The notes: generated by a model from the letters alone, not told the origin. Positions 25,555 through 34,214 are shown, numbered from the stretch's first letter. The stretch is DNA of 62,642 nucleotides from Nitrospira sp. bin75 (GCA_002238765.1 MPMZ01000011.1:1-62642), one strand, 5' to 3'. Numbers and translations are program-made.

Positions 25555-25612
25555 TCCTGTATGTGTTCAGTCATTCCCTTCGACTGCGCTCAGGGCAGGC
25601 GTTGACAATTTT
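25555..25612 (+). repeat. Repeat X, occupied by a family D element
   Basis: Left arm TCCTGTATGTGTTCAGTCAT-TC, then a 24-bp family D element, then GTTGACAATTTT. The same two arms occur directly joined at 37727-37760 on the other strand, so this copy is the filled version of that site. Confidence 0.75.
25577..25600 (+). repeat. Family D element, copy 3
   Basis: CCTTCGACTGCGCTCAGGGC then AGGC (24 bp), lying inside repeat X. Its edges are given by comparison with the empty site at 37727-37760. Confidence 0.8.
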
Positions 25613-25615
25613 CAC

Positions 25616-25651
25616 TCCCTCGTCCCTTGAGGGAGAGGGCTGGGGTGAGGG
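25616..25651 (+). repeat. Family B repeat
   Basis: CTCCCT-CGTCCCTTG-AGGGAG hairpin with the GGGCTGGGGTGAGGGGG tail, 34 bp before the methyltransferase-like gene. Confidence 0.6.
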
Positions 25652-25685
25652 GGGCTTAGGCATGCCCCGAGGTAGAGGCTAAGGC

Positions 25686-27128
25686 GTGGTTGATCAAATT
25701 GCCGAACAAGTCGCGGAGAACGAAGAAGCGTTACCCCAATTGTTGGGGGATTTTGCGCCGATCGACGTGTGGCAACAGCATATGAATGCCGTGTTCTACG
25801 GCTTGCACGGCGAACGCCTGCGGGAACTCTATCAGACCTTTGCCGCGGCGGATTACCGCCTGGCGTATGCCCTGGCCGCGGATTACGTGGAACGGGCCGT
25901 CCGACGCCGAAGGGCCAATCCCGAGACCGGAGCCGCGCCGCTCACCATTATGGAGTGGGGCTGCGGCAACGGCAATTTGGCCGCCTGCTTCCTCGATCAC
26001 GTCAAGGCCCTGGATCAGGACGCGACGCTCTACCCGCGCGTGCAGTACGTGCTCATCGATGCCTCGGAGACCGTGCTGGCGAGCGCCAGGGCGAATGCGG
26101 AGTTGTCCCGGCATCAAGACCGCGTGCAATTCGTGCAGGCGACGGTGCAGGAACTGCAATCGTATCCCGACGGGTCGGTCGACCGGATTTTGTGCAATGA
26201 ACTGTGGAGCGAGTTGCCGACCAAACTTCTGCTGCGCAAGGCCGGGGACGTCATGGAAGAACACATCCGGCCCAATCTGAAGGAAACCCGGCTTCCTGAC
26301 TTTCCCGATTGGCCGGGCTTGGTGCAGGCGTTCGATCAAATCGATATCGCCGGGCTCAAATCGCTGCCGGCCTTTCTGGAAGACATCCTGTGGGAACGGG
26401 AATATCACAAAGTCGAAGCCAAAGACGTGCCGTTCCGTCGTCTGATCCTGGACTTTTTGAAGCTCTTCGATGAGGAACTCCTGATGCCCGTGAACGTCGG
26501 CGCGGCCGCCTCCCTCAGGGAAGCGCACCGGTTGCTGGCCCCGGACGCGATCGGGTTCAGCAGCTTCGATGCCGGTACCGCGGACGAGGACGTCCTCAAT
26601 GATCCCGAAAAACCCTGCTACAACCTGGTGGGCGGCCAATTCAGTTTCATGGTGAACGTGGCGCTGTTGGAAGACGTGGCCAAACAGGTCGGCGGCGGAA
26701 TGGTGACGGTCGAGCCGCAAAAAGAATTCGTCGGGCGAAGCCTCGGGGCCAACGTCATGAGCTTCATGGACGTGCTGGCTTCCCATCCCGACTTGCCGCA
26801 GGACGGACCATGGGCCATCGACAGGTTGATCCTGAAAACCATCGAGGCGGTGAATGCCGGCTATGCGAGTCCCTATGAGCGAACCATCGAATTGCCCATA
26901 GCGCCCGGGACCCCGGAGGAGACGCGCAGGGAATTGGAACAGTTGCTGGAACGACTGGCAAAACACGGCGTCGCGGATACCGTGGCCTACCTCACCGAAG
27001 AGGAAGTCATGAGTGCGGCCGGTCGACTGGAGGAGTTGGGCTACGACCGGAACACCCTCCGGGCTGCGTTTCTGGCACCGCCGCAACCCGTTGACTATTT
27101 TCACTTCCGGATGGGACCGGCAGACTAA
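25686..27128 (+). CDS. SAM-dependent methyltransferase-like protein (COG1565/NDUFAF7-like)
   Basis: A 480-residue protein starting at GTG. The motif MEWGCGNGNLAACFLDHVKA is a SAM-binding glycine loop; VQYVLIDASETVLASARANA is the acidic second motif, and a VDRILCNELWSELPTKLLLR stretch resembles motif IV of MidA-type arginine methyltransferases. The C-terminal part is longer than usual. It is cytoplasmic with no signal peptide. Its substrate is unknown and the family link is moderate. It stands between repeats with no partner. Confidence 0.65.
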   Translation: MVDQIAEQVAENEEALPQLLGDFAPIDVWQQHMNAVFYGLHGERLRELYQTFAAADYRLAYALAADYVERAVRRRRANPETGAAPLTIMEWGCGNGNLAACFLDHVKALDQDATLYPRVQYVLIDASETVLASARANAELSRHQDRVQFVQATVQELQSYPDGSVDRILCNELWSELPTKLLLRKAGDVMEEHIRPNLKETRLPDFPDWPGLVQAFDQIDIAGLKSLPAFLEDILWEREYHKVEAKDVPFRRLILDFLKLFDEELLMPVNVGAAASLREAHRLLAPDAIGFSSFDAGTADEDVLNDPEKPCYNLVGGQFSFMVNVALLEDVAKQVGGGMVTVEPQKEFVGRSLGANVMSFMDVLASHPDLPQDGPWAIDRLILKTIEAVNAGYASPYERTIELPIAPGTPEETRRELEQLLERLAKHGVADTVAYLTEEEVMSAAGRLEELGYDRNTLRAAFLAPPQPVDYFHFRMGPAD

Positions 27129-27150
27129 AGATTCGTAGCGACCTCTCTGT

Positions 27151-27280
27151 GTTCCCCTCCTTTGTAAGGACGGGAACTTTTTCCGAAGAGGGAAAAGTTG
27201 GGAGGTAGAGGCATTTGCAGTCACCCGGCGTTAGGGTTCTACCCCACCTATCCTCCCCTTACAAAGGGGAGGAACCAGAC
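27151..27280. repeat. Two family A repeats, facing each other
   Basis: The first (27151-27218) is the long variant with CCGAAGAGGGAAAAGTTGGG in its tail. The second (27236-27280) is on the minus strand, with CCCCTTACAAAGGGG. The long variant recurs at 37654-37716 in reverse. Confidence 0.65.
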
Positions 27281-27326
27281 CGCTCTACCCCACCCGCATT
27301 CCCTCTTCGGAAATGCGCCCACTTAC

Positions 27327-27350
27327 CCTGCGACTCCGCTCAGGACAGGC
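27327..27350 (+). repeat. Family D element, copy 4
   Basis: CCTGCGACTCCGCTCAGGAC then AGGC (24 bp), preceded by CTTAC as in copy 1. The rest of the gap to 27647 shows no further repeat; a TATACT box (27573-27578) is a weak promoter candidate for the Tat genes. Confidence 0.6.
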
Positions 27351-27647
27351 GTAGCGTAACCCGACAGCGAATCTGATAGGGGGCCAGGCCTGTGTGCCTG
27401 CCCTTCGCCCCGTTTCAGAACGTTCGTTTTGGATTGTGCAGAATGGCCGTTCCGAAAAAGCAGCCGCTTTCCCCCGACAGCCCCTTGGTAAAAGGAAGGG
27501 TTGGCCCGGAAAGCATGAAGTGTCAAGTCAAATCAATGTAAATTTCTTGTGGACATCTTCATTGTGGGCGAGTATACTGCCCGCACGTACAGACCCGTAA
27601 GAGTCTGGTCTATGTGTCGGCATTAAGTCACTTCGAGAGGTTGAAAC

Positions 27648-27974
27648 ATGATTGGTTCCTTTGGGTGGATGGAACTCCTGCTCATCCTGTTCATCGTCCT
27701 CATAATTTTCGGGGCGGGAAAAATCCCGCAATTGGGAGAAGGATTGGGGAAAGCCATCAAAGGGTTCAAAAAGTCGATTAACGAACCGGAGGCCATGGAC
27801 GTGACTCCGCAGGAAGAGGCGGACATGAGTACGACGGCGCCGCCGCAGCCTGGCCAAATCCAGGAACCCGCCATGGCGCAAACCGCCGCGGTTCCGCCGG
27901 CCGGGGAACCGGTACAACAGGCGGCACCGGCACCGCAGCCCGAAGCGCAAGTCCAGGAAACCAGGCAGGCATAG
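27648..27974 (+). CDS. tatA: Sec-independent protein translocase TatA
   Basis: A 108-residue protein with one N-terminal membrane helix ([20 protein letters not shown]) followed by the amphipathic helix LPQ-type segment [17 protein letters not shown] and a long disordered Pro/Ala/Gln tail. FG and the glycine hinge are conserved. TatA subunits assemble into the pore for folded proteins. It is 138 bp upstream of a second TatA/B-type gene. No tatC is in the window. Confidence 0.9.
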   Translation: MIGSFGWMELLLILFIVLIIFGAGKIPQLGEGLGKAIKGFKKSINEPEAMDVTPQEEADMSTTAPPQPGQIQEPAMAQTAAVPPAGEPVQQAAPAPQPEAQVQETRQA

Positions 27975-27982
27975 CGCAAGCC

Positions 27983-28070
27983 ACCCCCTCCTAAAAAGGA
28001 AGGAGTGAGGGGAGGTAGAGCATAGCGATCTCCCTCTCCCCTGGAGGGAGAGGGTTGGGGTGAGGGGGGA
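27983..28070 (+). repeat. Family A-like and family B repeats between the two Tat genes
   Basis: A degenerate family A unit (CTCCTAAAAAGGAAGGAG, GAGGGGAGGTAGAG tail) is followed by a family B unit (CTCTCCCCTGGAGGGAGAGG with GGGTGAGGGGGG tail). Confidence 0.6.
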
Positions 28071-28112
28071 AATTTCACCCCTCAAAAGAACGCGTACCGA
28101 TGGAGAAGAAAA

Positions 28113-28406
28113 ATGTTCGGCCTGGGGGGAATGGAAATCCTGATTATTCTGATCATTGCCTTCTTGTTGTTCGGGCCCAAGGAATTACCGGAAATCGGAA
28201 AGCAGGTCGGGAAAGCCGTCAAGGGATTTAAAGAGACGGCCGATGATTTGCGGCAGTCGGTCGAGCCGGAAATCAATATGATTCAGCAGGAAGTGAAAAC
28301 GGTGGAGCAGGATCTGCAATCATCCATGAAAGAAGCGGAAGACTCCATCAAAGGGGCGGGCGACGCGGCAACCGCCGGGATTAACGAAGGCAACAAACCC
28401 GCGTGA
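28113..28406 (+). CDS. tatB: Second TatA/TatB-family protein
   Basis: A 97-residue protein beginning MFGLGGMEILIILIIAFLLF with GPKELPEIGKQVGKAVKGFK after it. The acidic residue in the first helix and the longer charged helix (EPEINMIQQEVKTVEQDLQS) point to a TatB-like role, contacting TatC and the twin-arginine signal, though TatA is not excluded. It follows tatA on the same strand. Confidence 0.8.
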   Translation: MFGLGGMEILIILIIAFLLFGPKELPEIGKQVGKAVKGFKETADDLRQSVEPEINMIQQEVKTVEQDLQSSMKEAEDSIKGAGDAATAGINEGNKPA

Positions 28407-28416
28407 CGAAGAGCCT

Positions 28417-28461
28417 GACTTCCGCTCCCTTGGCGGGAGAGGGCAGGGTGAGTGGGAGACA
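28417..28461 (+). repeat. Family B repeat
   Basis: CTCCCTTGGCGGGAG hairpin with AGGGTGAGTGGGAG tail. The following sequence to 28780 is AT-rich (28490-28700) and is probably the promoter region of the porin gene; no clear boxes were assigned. Confidence 0.55.
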
Positions 28462-28780
28462 AAAAAAGAAACAAATTCCGTAAAACTCTTGCAATAAAAT
28501 CCATTTTGGAATAGATTAACCAAAATTCTGAATATGACCAGAAATCCGGGAAACATGAAACAGGACAGGCAACCCGATAACGTCATGCAATCGAACAAAG
28601 GAGGTGGAAGGAAACAAGAAGAAAAAGGGAAATGCCGTACTGAAGAAATTCTGAAGAATATGTAGTGCCGTATCGTGTGCGGCAATGAAGGAAGCAACAC
28701 ATTTATAGAAGTCATCATAATTGGGTTGGCAGGAGTCACGCGCTGCCCGCAGGGGGAATCAACTTACAGGAGGAGTCACA

Positions 28781-30289
28781 ATGAAACGATTGAATGACGG
28801 TATCAAATGGACGCTGGTCGCGGTCCTGTTTGCAGGGCTCACGGCGGTTCCGGCCATGGCCGAGAAGACCACGCCGGCCACGGGTAAGAACTCGGCAGTG
28901 CCGGCCGTGCCGCGTGCGATTCCGGATTTGCTGCCATATCACAAATTCGATCCGCCCAAGAGTAAACTGTTCGACATCAGCAAGCTCACCATTTCCGGCG
29001 ACCTGAGGGTCCGTCCGGAATTCCGGAACAACACCACCTTTGGGGCAAGAAAGGCCAACACGTTCTTCGTGCAGCAATGGGCGCGGTTGGGCTTCAACTA
29101 CTCCATCTCCCCGGACGTGACGTTCTTCTTCCAACCCCAGTACTCCAAGAACTGGGGGGTGAACAATGTGGCCGACGCCAACGGGACAGGTGGGACCATC
29201 TTCGCCCGGCAGGGTTTCCTGCTGGTGCGGAACTTCCTGGTGCCGAACCTGACCGTGAAAGCCGGGCGGCAACTGGTAGTCTGGGGCAACCACCGCATGT
29301 TCGGGCATTTCGACTGGAACAACGTTGGCTGGGCCCACGACGGCTTGACCATGAACTACAAGATCAGCAAGAGCACCACCCTCCAAGTGGGTTGGTTGCG
29401 GACGGCTGATCGTCGTGACTGTCCTTCTCCGACGTCTGGTGGATGTATTAACACGGCCCCCGCTAATCTGCCTGACGGGACTCCGAATCCTCGCGCTCCT
29501 GGCATAGGAACCGATGATGGTAACGTCGTCTATGTGCGGGCGCCCATGAAGGTCGCGGGCGTGGTGCTCGAACCCACCTACATCTGGCATGACGGTGGAA
29601 CGGGTGGAAACATCAATGCGCCTCGTCCTATGAACCAATCCAGGCATACCGTCGGCGGCCGGGCAGTCAAGAAGTTCGCTGCGGGAAGCGCCCGGGTTGA
29701 TGCTACGCTGGAAGGCTACTACCAATTCGGGGAAATCGGTATGGGTACAGGCGCCAAGGACATGGATGTCGAGGCCTTTGCCTTCCATTTCGACGCTGGC
29801 GTGACCCTGCCGGTGCCCATGCAGCCTCGTTTGAGCGCCGAGTTCAACGCGGCATCCGGTAACAAAGACGACGGCAAATGGAGAAGCTTCGATCAATTGT
29901 ATCCCACCAACCACATTCACTTCGGGTACATGGACCGCATGTCCTGGAAGAACATGAACCATCTGGCGTTCGGCCTCCAAATGCGGCCCAACGCGGACAG
30001 CCACTTTGAAGTGACCGGCCACCTGTTTTCTAAACAGGAGGCAACGGACGGGTGGTATCATGCTGGTCAAGGTGCCATTATAGCAGGGGCTGGTGGTGCC
30101 AACAGCACCTCGACCGACCTTGGGGAAGAAATCGATGTGGTCTACACTCATTTCTTCACCCCCGGGAACCACGTGGCTTGGCAAATCGGCGGCGGGGTGT
30201 TCCTCCCGGGTGAATTTGTCGATGACAATCGTGGTGGAAGTGCTTCCGAACAAACTTGGGGCTATACCCAACTCTGGGTGAACTTCTAA
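28781..30289 (+). CDS. Outer-membrane porin of the alginate-export family
   Basis: A 502-residue protein with a signal peptide (cleavage near AMA-EK). The ATG at 28781 has AGGAGG 8 bases upstream; a longer upstream frame lacks this. ISGDLRVRPEFRNN and FFFQPQYSKNWG, with alternating residues and many aromatic strand ends, fit the AlgE-like beta-barrels (PF13372) common in Nitrospira. The C-terminus QTWGYTQLWVNF ends in Phe, as expected for the assembly signal of barrel proteins. It probably allows anions or small solutes through the outer membrane. A strong terminator follows at 30363. Confidence 0.8.
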   Translation: MKRLNDGIKWTLVAVLFAGLTAVPAMAEKTTPATGKNSAVPAVPRAIPDLLPYHKFDPPKSKLFDISKLTISGDLRVRPEFRNNTTFGARKANTFFVQQWARLGFNYSISPDVTFFFQPQYSKNWGVNNVADANGTGGTIFARQGFLLVRNFLVPNLTVKAGRQLVVWGNHRMFGHFDWNNVGWAHDGLTMNYKISKSTTLQVGWLRTADRRDCPSPTSGGCINTAPANLPDGTPNPRAPGIGTDDGNVVYVRAPMKVAGVVLEPTYIWHDGGTGGNINAPRPMNQSRHTVGGRAVKKFAAGSARVDATLEGYYQFGEIGMGTGAKDMDVEAFAFHFDAGVTLPVPMQPRLSAEFNAASGNKDDGKWRSFDQLYPTNHIHFGYMDRMSWKNMNHLAFGLQMRPNADSHFEVTGHLFSKQEATDGWYHAGQGAIIAGAGGANSTSTDLGEEIDVVYTHFFTPGNHVAWQIGGGVFLPGEFVDDNRGGSASEQTWGYTQLWVNF

Positions 30290-30302
30290 GACACCACAAT
30301 CC

Positions 30303-30346
30303 TCCTTCTTCCCCTCCTTTGTAAGGAAGGGTGAGGGGAGGTAGAG
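30303..30346 (+). repeat. Family A repeat downstream of the porin gene
   Basis: CCCCTCCTTTGTAAGGAAGG hairpin and the GAGGGGAGGTAGAG tail, between the porin stop and its terminator. Confidence 0.7.
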
Positions 30347-30362
30347 TGGCTCGAAAGTATGT

Positions 30363-30398
30363 CCCCGCTGAGGCTCATCCCTCAGCGGGGATTTTTTT
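30363..30398 (+). terminator. Strong Rho-independent terminator
   Basis: CCCCGCTGAGG and CCTCAGCGGGG form a perfect 11-bp stem with a 6-base loop, followed by ATTTTTTTATTTTTT. It closes the porin transcript. Confidence 0.9.
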
Positions 30399-30410
30399 AT
30401 TTTTTCTCCA

Positions 30411-30672
30411 TCCGTCATTCCCGACAATATGAACTGGATCCCCGCTAACAACTGCGGGGACGAATCCAGCGTCTTTGCCTTTGGTCCTTGCTTTTGGTCT
30501 TCGTCTCTTTCCGTCATCCACGACCTGATCGGGGAACGCGCCTATTTGTTTAGCCGTTTTTTCCCTGTCATCCTCGACAGTTTTAATCGGAGATCCAGCG
30601 TCTTTTCTATTTCCTTTGTTTTTATCTGTCATTCTCGACATTAGTAATCGAGAATCCAGTGTCTTTGGTCTT
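30411..30672 (+). repeat. Cluster of four family C repeats
   Basis: Units near 30415-30475, 30513-30540, 30569-30606 and 30628-30672 share CATTC/TCCCGAC ... GGATCCAGTGTC or its variants. The first is broken in the middle by GGATCCCCGC ... GCGGGG. No gene is present from 30400 to 30860. Confidence 0.6.
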
Positions 30673-30700
30673 TTGTATTTGTAGCCGCGCGATCGCGGGT

Positions 30701-30753
30701 CAAAGCCCGGGACATGCCTTATCACGCCATCTGTTGGCATGTCCCGGGCTTTG
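30701..30753. repeat. 18-bp perfect inverted repeat (family E)
   Basis: CAAAGCCCGGGACATGCC (30701-30718) and GGCATGTCCCGGGCTTTG (30736-30753) are perfect reverse complements with a 17-base loop. Related single arms occur at 4676-4695 and 34474-34497. Confidence 0.8.
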
Positions 30754-30865
30754 AACAGGAACCGTGTGGCTACAAGAAATGTAGAAGAAGGCACGGTCCT
30801 TCATGAAGGAATGAATAAATGGTCACAGACATGTTATAAAGATTCGTTCCTTTTGAGGTCGAAGA

Positions 30866-31128
30866 ATGAAGGACGTGATTACCCGCCAAACAGTTGTCGA
30901 TAAGCTCGCTGCCTATTTGCACCACGAGCTTTCACTTTCGTCGCGTGGGCGGAAACCTCCCTCATGGATGTTGAATTTGACGACAACCATTTCGGAGAAA
31001 TTCGAGACGTCGTGGCTCGGGTGGGGGTCGCCGACGTATGAGCGTTCGGCCTGACCTGGGAAGACTGCGAACACCTGCTCCGGCGATTAGGCTATTCAGC
31101 CCATATCAAAATTGAAGCCACCCGGTAA
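30866..31128 (+). pseudogene. Decayed small gene, copy 1 (about 85 residues)
   Basis: The frame starts MKDVITRQTVVDKLAAYLHH, then after about residue 30 the sense moves to another frame: WAETSLMDVEFDDNHFGEIR, DVVARVGVADV, a TGA, then AFGLTWEDCEHLLRRLGYSA and HIKIEATR. So there is one frameshift and one nonsense codon. A second copy with the same frameshift lies at 33828-34111. The protein family is not recognised; context suggests a small accessory protein such as an antitoxin, but this is unproven. Confidence 0.65.
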
Positions 31129-31279
31129 CGTGTCCGGCCGGAACATACGGTCATTGTCTGCTGCCCAGATTCTTGTCATTCCGAAGCAAAGCGAGGAATC
31201 TCGTTTTTCAACGACGAGTAATCTCAACGTGGGAGTGCCCAAGATGCTTATCCTGAAATCGACAGCGGGAAGGTTCAAC

Positions 31280-32329
31280 TCAGTTTGTATGAAGCGACGA
31301 TACTTGGCATTGTGGACGGTGGATTTCAATCTTCATGATGCCGTGGTTGTTCTTATAGCGTATGTCGTTGACCAATAGCACAAGCTCGACCCCGTCAGTA
31401 GTGAACGAGTAGGGTTGCCGGGGATGGTTCTTGTCGAGAACCGGAAACACGTCACGTTCCTCCTTGATGTGGCCAACGACTTGGAACCAGAGGCCCGCAG
31501 GATATGGCCTCAGCCACTGCGCCCACCAGAAGCGGGGCAATCCGACCCAGTTTTTTTCGAACTGGAATCCTTCCGGCGCGACCTCACGCTTATCATCTCG
31601 CCACTCGGCTTTCTCAACGAACTGTGCTGTGTAGGGAATACCGGTATCGAGAATCACACCCGTATTGTTAGGCACACGGTCCGAGCGGACCGTGACCGTT
31701 ACCGCTTCTCCTGCCTTCAACCTGCAGGGATATGTCGCATTGGCGCAGGCGTATGTCGTCTCTTCTACGTCGCTGGTTGTACACGCGTGGCTGGCCCCGC
31801 TCAGCGGCGGATAGAAACAATCCGGTATATCCAGTAGAATCAGCAGCACGAATACAACGGCCACGGTCCAAGTGAGTAGCTGTGGCGGGGAAATCGTCTC
31901 AATGAGCCTCACGAATTTGCTGGGTTCTGGAATCGGAAGTTTCAGCCTGTTTATACCAGCCATTGGAGTGCGTTGCCACGCCTGAAATGCATACTCCCAC
32001 CTGGCAGCCTTGATCAAAGAACTCATCCGTCGAATCAATACGTACGTCAGTAGGAGTGCACCCACTACCATTGGCCTCCTCACGGCGGCATCAACAAGGT
32101 TCTCCGGAAGTCCCGGTATGAGGAAGCCTATGAACTTGGGCAACCATCGCAAGTCCCATATTGGTTCAATCGCATCAACCGGAACCAGAAATATCATTGC
32201 AGCCGTGAACAAGCTCCATACAACGAACAGGTAATACAGCTTTGCCTGTGTCTTCGCGAGCATGCGAAGCCGACCGATGACGGCGGCAGGCAAGCCCGCA
32301 GGATTAACTGCAACCTTAGGTGGGCACAT
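31280..32329 (-). CDS. Membrane protein with possible LecA (PA-IL)-like C-terminal domain
   Basis: A 349-residue protein from the ATG at 32329, with GGGGGAG 11 bases upstream. Three or so membrane helices lie in the first half (LYYLFVVWSLFTAAMIFLVP, VVGALLLTYVLIRR, LLTWTVAVVFVLLILLDIPD). The C-terminal half is probably outside the membrane. It starts with three Cys residues and then shows a beta-rich part with a ITVTVRSD-like start, LWFQVVGH, and GVELVLLVNDIRYKNNHGIM. The end resembles the strand and Asn-rich calcium/galactose-binding loop of the LecA fold. That link is tentative. It begins 5 bp after the DUF2235 stop, so the two are one unit. Confidence 0.6.
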   Translation of the reverse strand: MCPPKVAVNPAGLPAAVIGRLRMLAKTQAKLYYLFVVWSLFTAAMIFLVPVDAIEPIWDLRWLPKFIGFLIPGLPENLVDAAVRRPMVVGALLLTYVLIRRMSSLIKAARWEYAFQAWQRTPMAGINRLKLPIPEPSKFVRLIETISPPQLLTWTVAVVFVLLILLDIPDCFYPPLSGASHACTTSDVEETTYACANATYPCRLKAGEAVTVTVRSDRVPNNTGVILDTGIPYTAQFVEKAEWRDDKREVAPEGFQFEKNWVGLPRFWWAQWLRPYPAGLWFQVVGHIKEERDVFPVLDKNHPRQPYSFTTDGVELVLLVNDIRYKNNHGIMKIEIHRPQCQVSSLHTN

Positions 32330-32334
32330 TTGCG

Positions 32335-33606
32335 CTATTCGTCTCCCCCTTGTGGTTCCGCATACGGACCGCGATCGGTCCACGTGACCGTGTAATCGTT
32401 TTCTTGAATCACTTTCGGGGCGTAGTAATCGGTCCCTCGCTGAATCCGTTCGAACACGCTTCCATGGATTGCCGGAGTGGGCAACGGCTTCATCTTCTTC
32501 CTCTTGAAGAGTCTCCCAAGTGTATATAGCAGGACCTTTAAGAATTTCTCATTATCTGGTAAAGGGTTCTCCGGTTGCTCATAGAGATTGCGAGGCTCGT
32601 AGCGGTAGAATGCGCCCAGACCGGCACGTGAGTCATAGAGCCGGCCATGCACATCGGCGTTGCGCTGGAATTCCTCACGCACTCCGTTCACGAACTGCAG
32701 CCCACCCGCTTCGGCCTTCCCCATCATCCAGTCAAGCGAAACGAACGACAATGAGTCTTTTGGATATCCACCACCCACGTTCGAATGTACGCCGGCAAAC
32801 CATACTTGCTCGATGATTTGTTTCGTTGACCCATTTTCTGCACAATCGGCATTACGGTCTGGGCACGTCTTTGGATCTTCCCAGATGAGAGGATGGAAGG
32901 TCTTACGTTCATCATCGAGTGCTAGAGCCTGGTAGGCGTGATGTATATGAGGCCCCAGTTTGCGATCGTGAAAACCCCACCGCCGGCGTTCGAAGACTCG
33001 TCGCCAGATGGCGTCTATCAATTTCATCTCATCGAAAGGCATCCCGACGGCGTCTACCGTATCCCAAACCCCTATGAAGTGAATCGGTATCGGAGCCTCG
33101 TGAAAGCACAGATCATCAATGTTCAGGGCCTTTCGAATACATTCGGCTTTTTCCACCTCACTCGCGTTTCGGGGGGTATCTACCGTCTTTGCGCTTCTGT
33201 AAGCGTTGAGAACTCGCTTCAGTACTCTTCGCCGTCGCCTTCCCGCGTTGATAACGGTCTCACGCTTGATCAGCCCACAGCGGTTGATCATGCCGGCGAG
33301 TGAACGCACGGTATACGCTCCGCGGCTGAAACCAAAGAGAAATATCCTGTCGCCCGGTTCATAGTTCATGGCGAGGAAGGCGTAGGCGCTTCGGATGTTT
33401 CGGCTGAGTCCCCAACCGAAGGCGCCACTGAGAAGCCTTATCCAGCGCAGGTCGTCGGTTCCGACGCCGTCGTCATAGTGGGTAATCTGTTTGATAGAGT
33501 CATTATGGCGGTCGACAGCGCTGAAGATACGCCAGACGTTGGAGCCTCGCGTTTTCCCTCCCCGGTTGCCGGTCCCGTCTGAGCAAATTACGATGTTTTT
33601 GGCCAT
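32335..33606 (-). CDS. DUF2235 alpha/beta hydrolase (Tle1-like phospholipase family)
   Basis: A 423-residue protein from the ATG at 33606, with AGAGGAAAG upstream. MAKNIVICSDGTGNRGGKTR at the N-terminus, the nucleophile elbow GFSRGAYTVRSLAG with catalytic Ser, and WFAGVHSNVGGGYP with the catalytic His are all family hallmarks. VWDTVDAVGMP is the usual segment between them. DUF2235 members include type VI secretion phospholipase effectors (Tle1), but no secretion genes are near. The likely substrate is a lipid or lipid-linked ester. It precedes the membrane protein gene 31280-32329 in the same unit. Confidence 0.85.
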   Translation of the reverse strand: MAKNIVICSDGTGNRGGKTRGSNVWRIFSAVDRHNDSIKQITHYDDGVGTDDLRWIRLLSGAFGWGLSRNIRSAYAFLAMNYEPGDRIFLFGFSRGAYTVRSLAGMINRCGLIKRETVINAGRRRRRVLKRVLNAYRSAKTVDTPRNASEVEKAECIRKALNIDDLCFHEAPIPIHFIGVWDTVDAVGMPFDEMKLIDAIWRRVFERRRWGFHDRKLGPHIHHAYQALALDDERKTFHPLIWEDPKTCPDRNADCAENGSTKQIIEQVWFAGVHSNVGGGYPKDSLSFVSLDWMMGKAEAGGLQFVNGVREEFQRNADVHGRLYDSRAGLGAFYRYEPRNLYEQPENPLPDNEKFLKVLLYTLGRLFKRKKMKPLPTPAIHGSVFERIQRGTDYYAPKVIQENDYTVTWTDRGPYAEPQGGDE

Positions 33607-33827
33607 AACGCTTTCCTCTTTGGGTACATAGACACCGCTGCCAGAAAAAAGGTGCATATTTCGTCGGCCTTCAATTAAGCGCCTGGGGGCGCTACGATGC
33701 ACGGTCGAACATGTTGATGAAGTGTACTATACCGGAAAACGTAGGTTAACGAAATGCAGTGCGGCCGGTGTTAGTGTTAAAGAAGAGGAGCCAGTTATCC
33801 CATTGATTACGGTCATCAGGTCGAAGA

Positions 33828-34111
33828 ATGAAGGACGTGATTACTCGCCAAACAGTTGTCGATAAGCTCGCTGCCTATTTGCACCACGAGCTTTCACTTT
33901 CGTCGCGTGGGCGGAAACCTCCCTCATGGATGGTGAATTTGACGACAACCATTTCAGCGTCATTCGAGACGTCGTGGCCCGAGTGGGCGTGCCGATGTGC
34001 GAGCATTCGGCCTGATCCTTCGACAAGCTCGGGACAGGCCTGGGAGACTGCGAACACCTGCTCCGGCCATTAGGCTTTCAGCCCATGTCCAGATCGCAGC
34101 CAGCCGACTGA
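33828..34111 (+). pseudogene. Decayed small gene, copy 2, with a family D insertion
   Basis: About 85% similar by eye to 30866-31128, with the same early frameshift, so the damage precedes the duplication. It then differs: after CATTCGGCCTGA a 23-bp family D element is inserted and the rest continues as CTGGGAGACTGCGAACACCT. The two copies lie in the same direction and flank the DUF2235 region as direct repeats. Confidence 0.65.
34017..34039 (+). repeat. Family D element, copy 5
   Basis: CCTTCGACAAGCTCGGGACA then GGC (23 bp). Its edges follow from comparison with the empty sister sequence at 31051-31055 (GACCTGGG). Confidence 0.75.
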
Positions 34112-34214
34112 TTGACAATCTATAAACAGGATGATACACGATAACATCTATACAAACGGTATACGCTAAGAATTTAAAAATCCATGCATCTGAGCGTAAG
34201 AAGGAGGAGGTGAC

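Noticed and set aside
28736-30517. A 593-codon open frame antisense to the porin gene
   Set aside because: The sense gene has a signal peptide, ribosome site and terminator; the antisense translation is rich in His and Arg without order.
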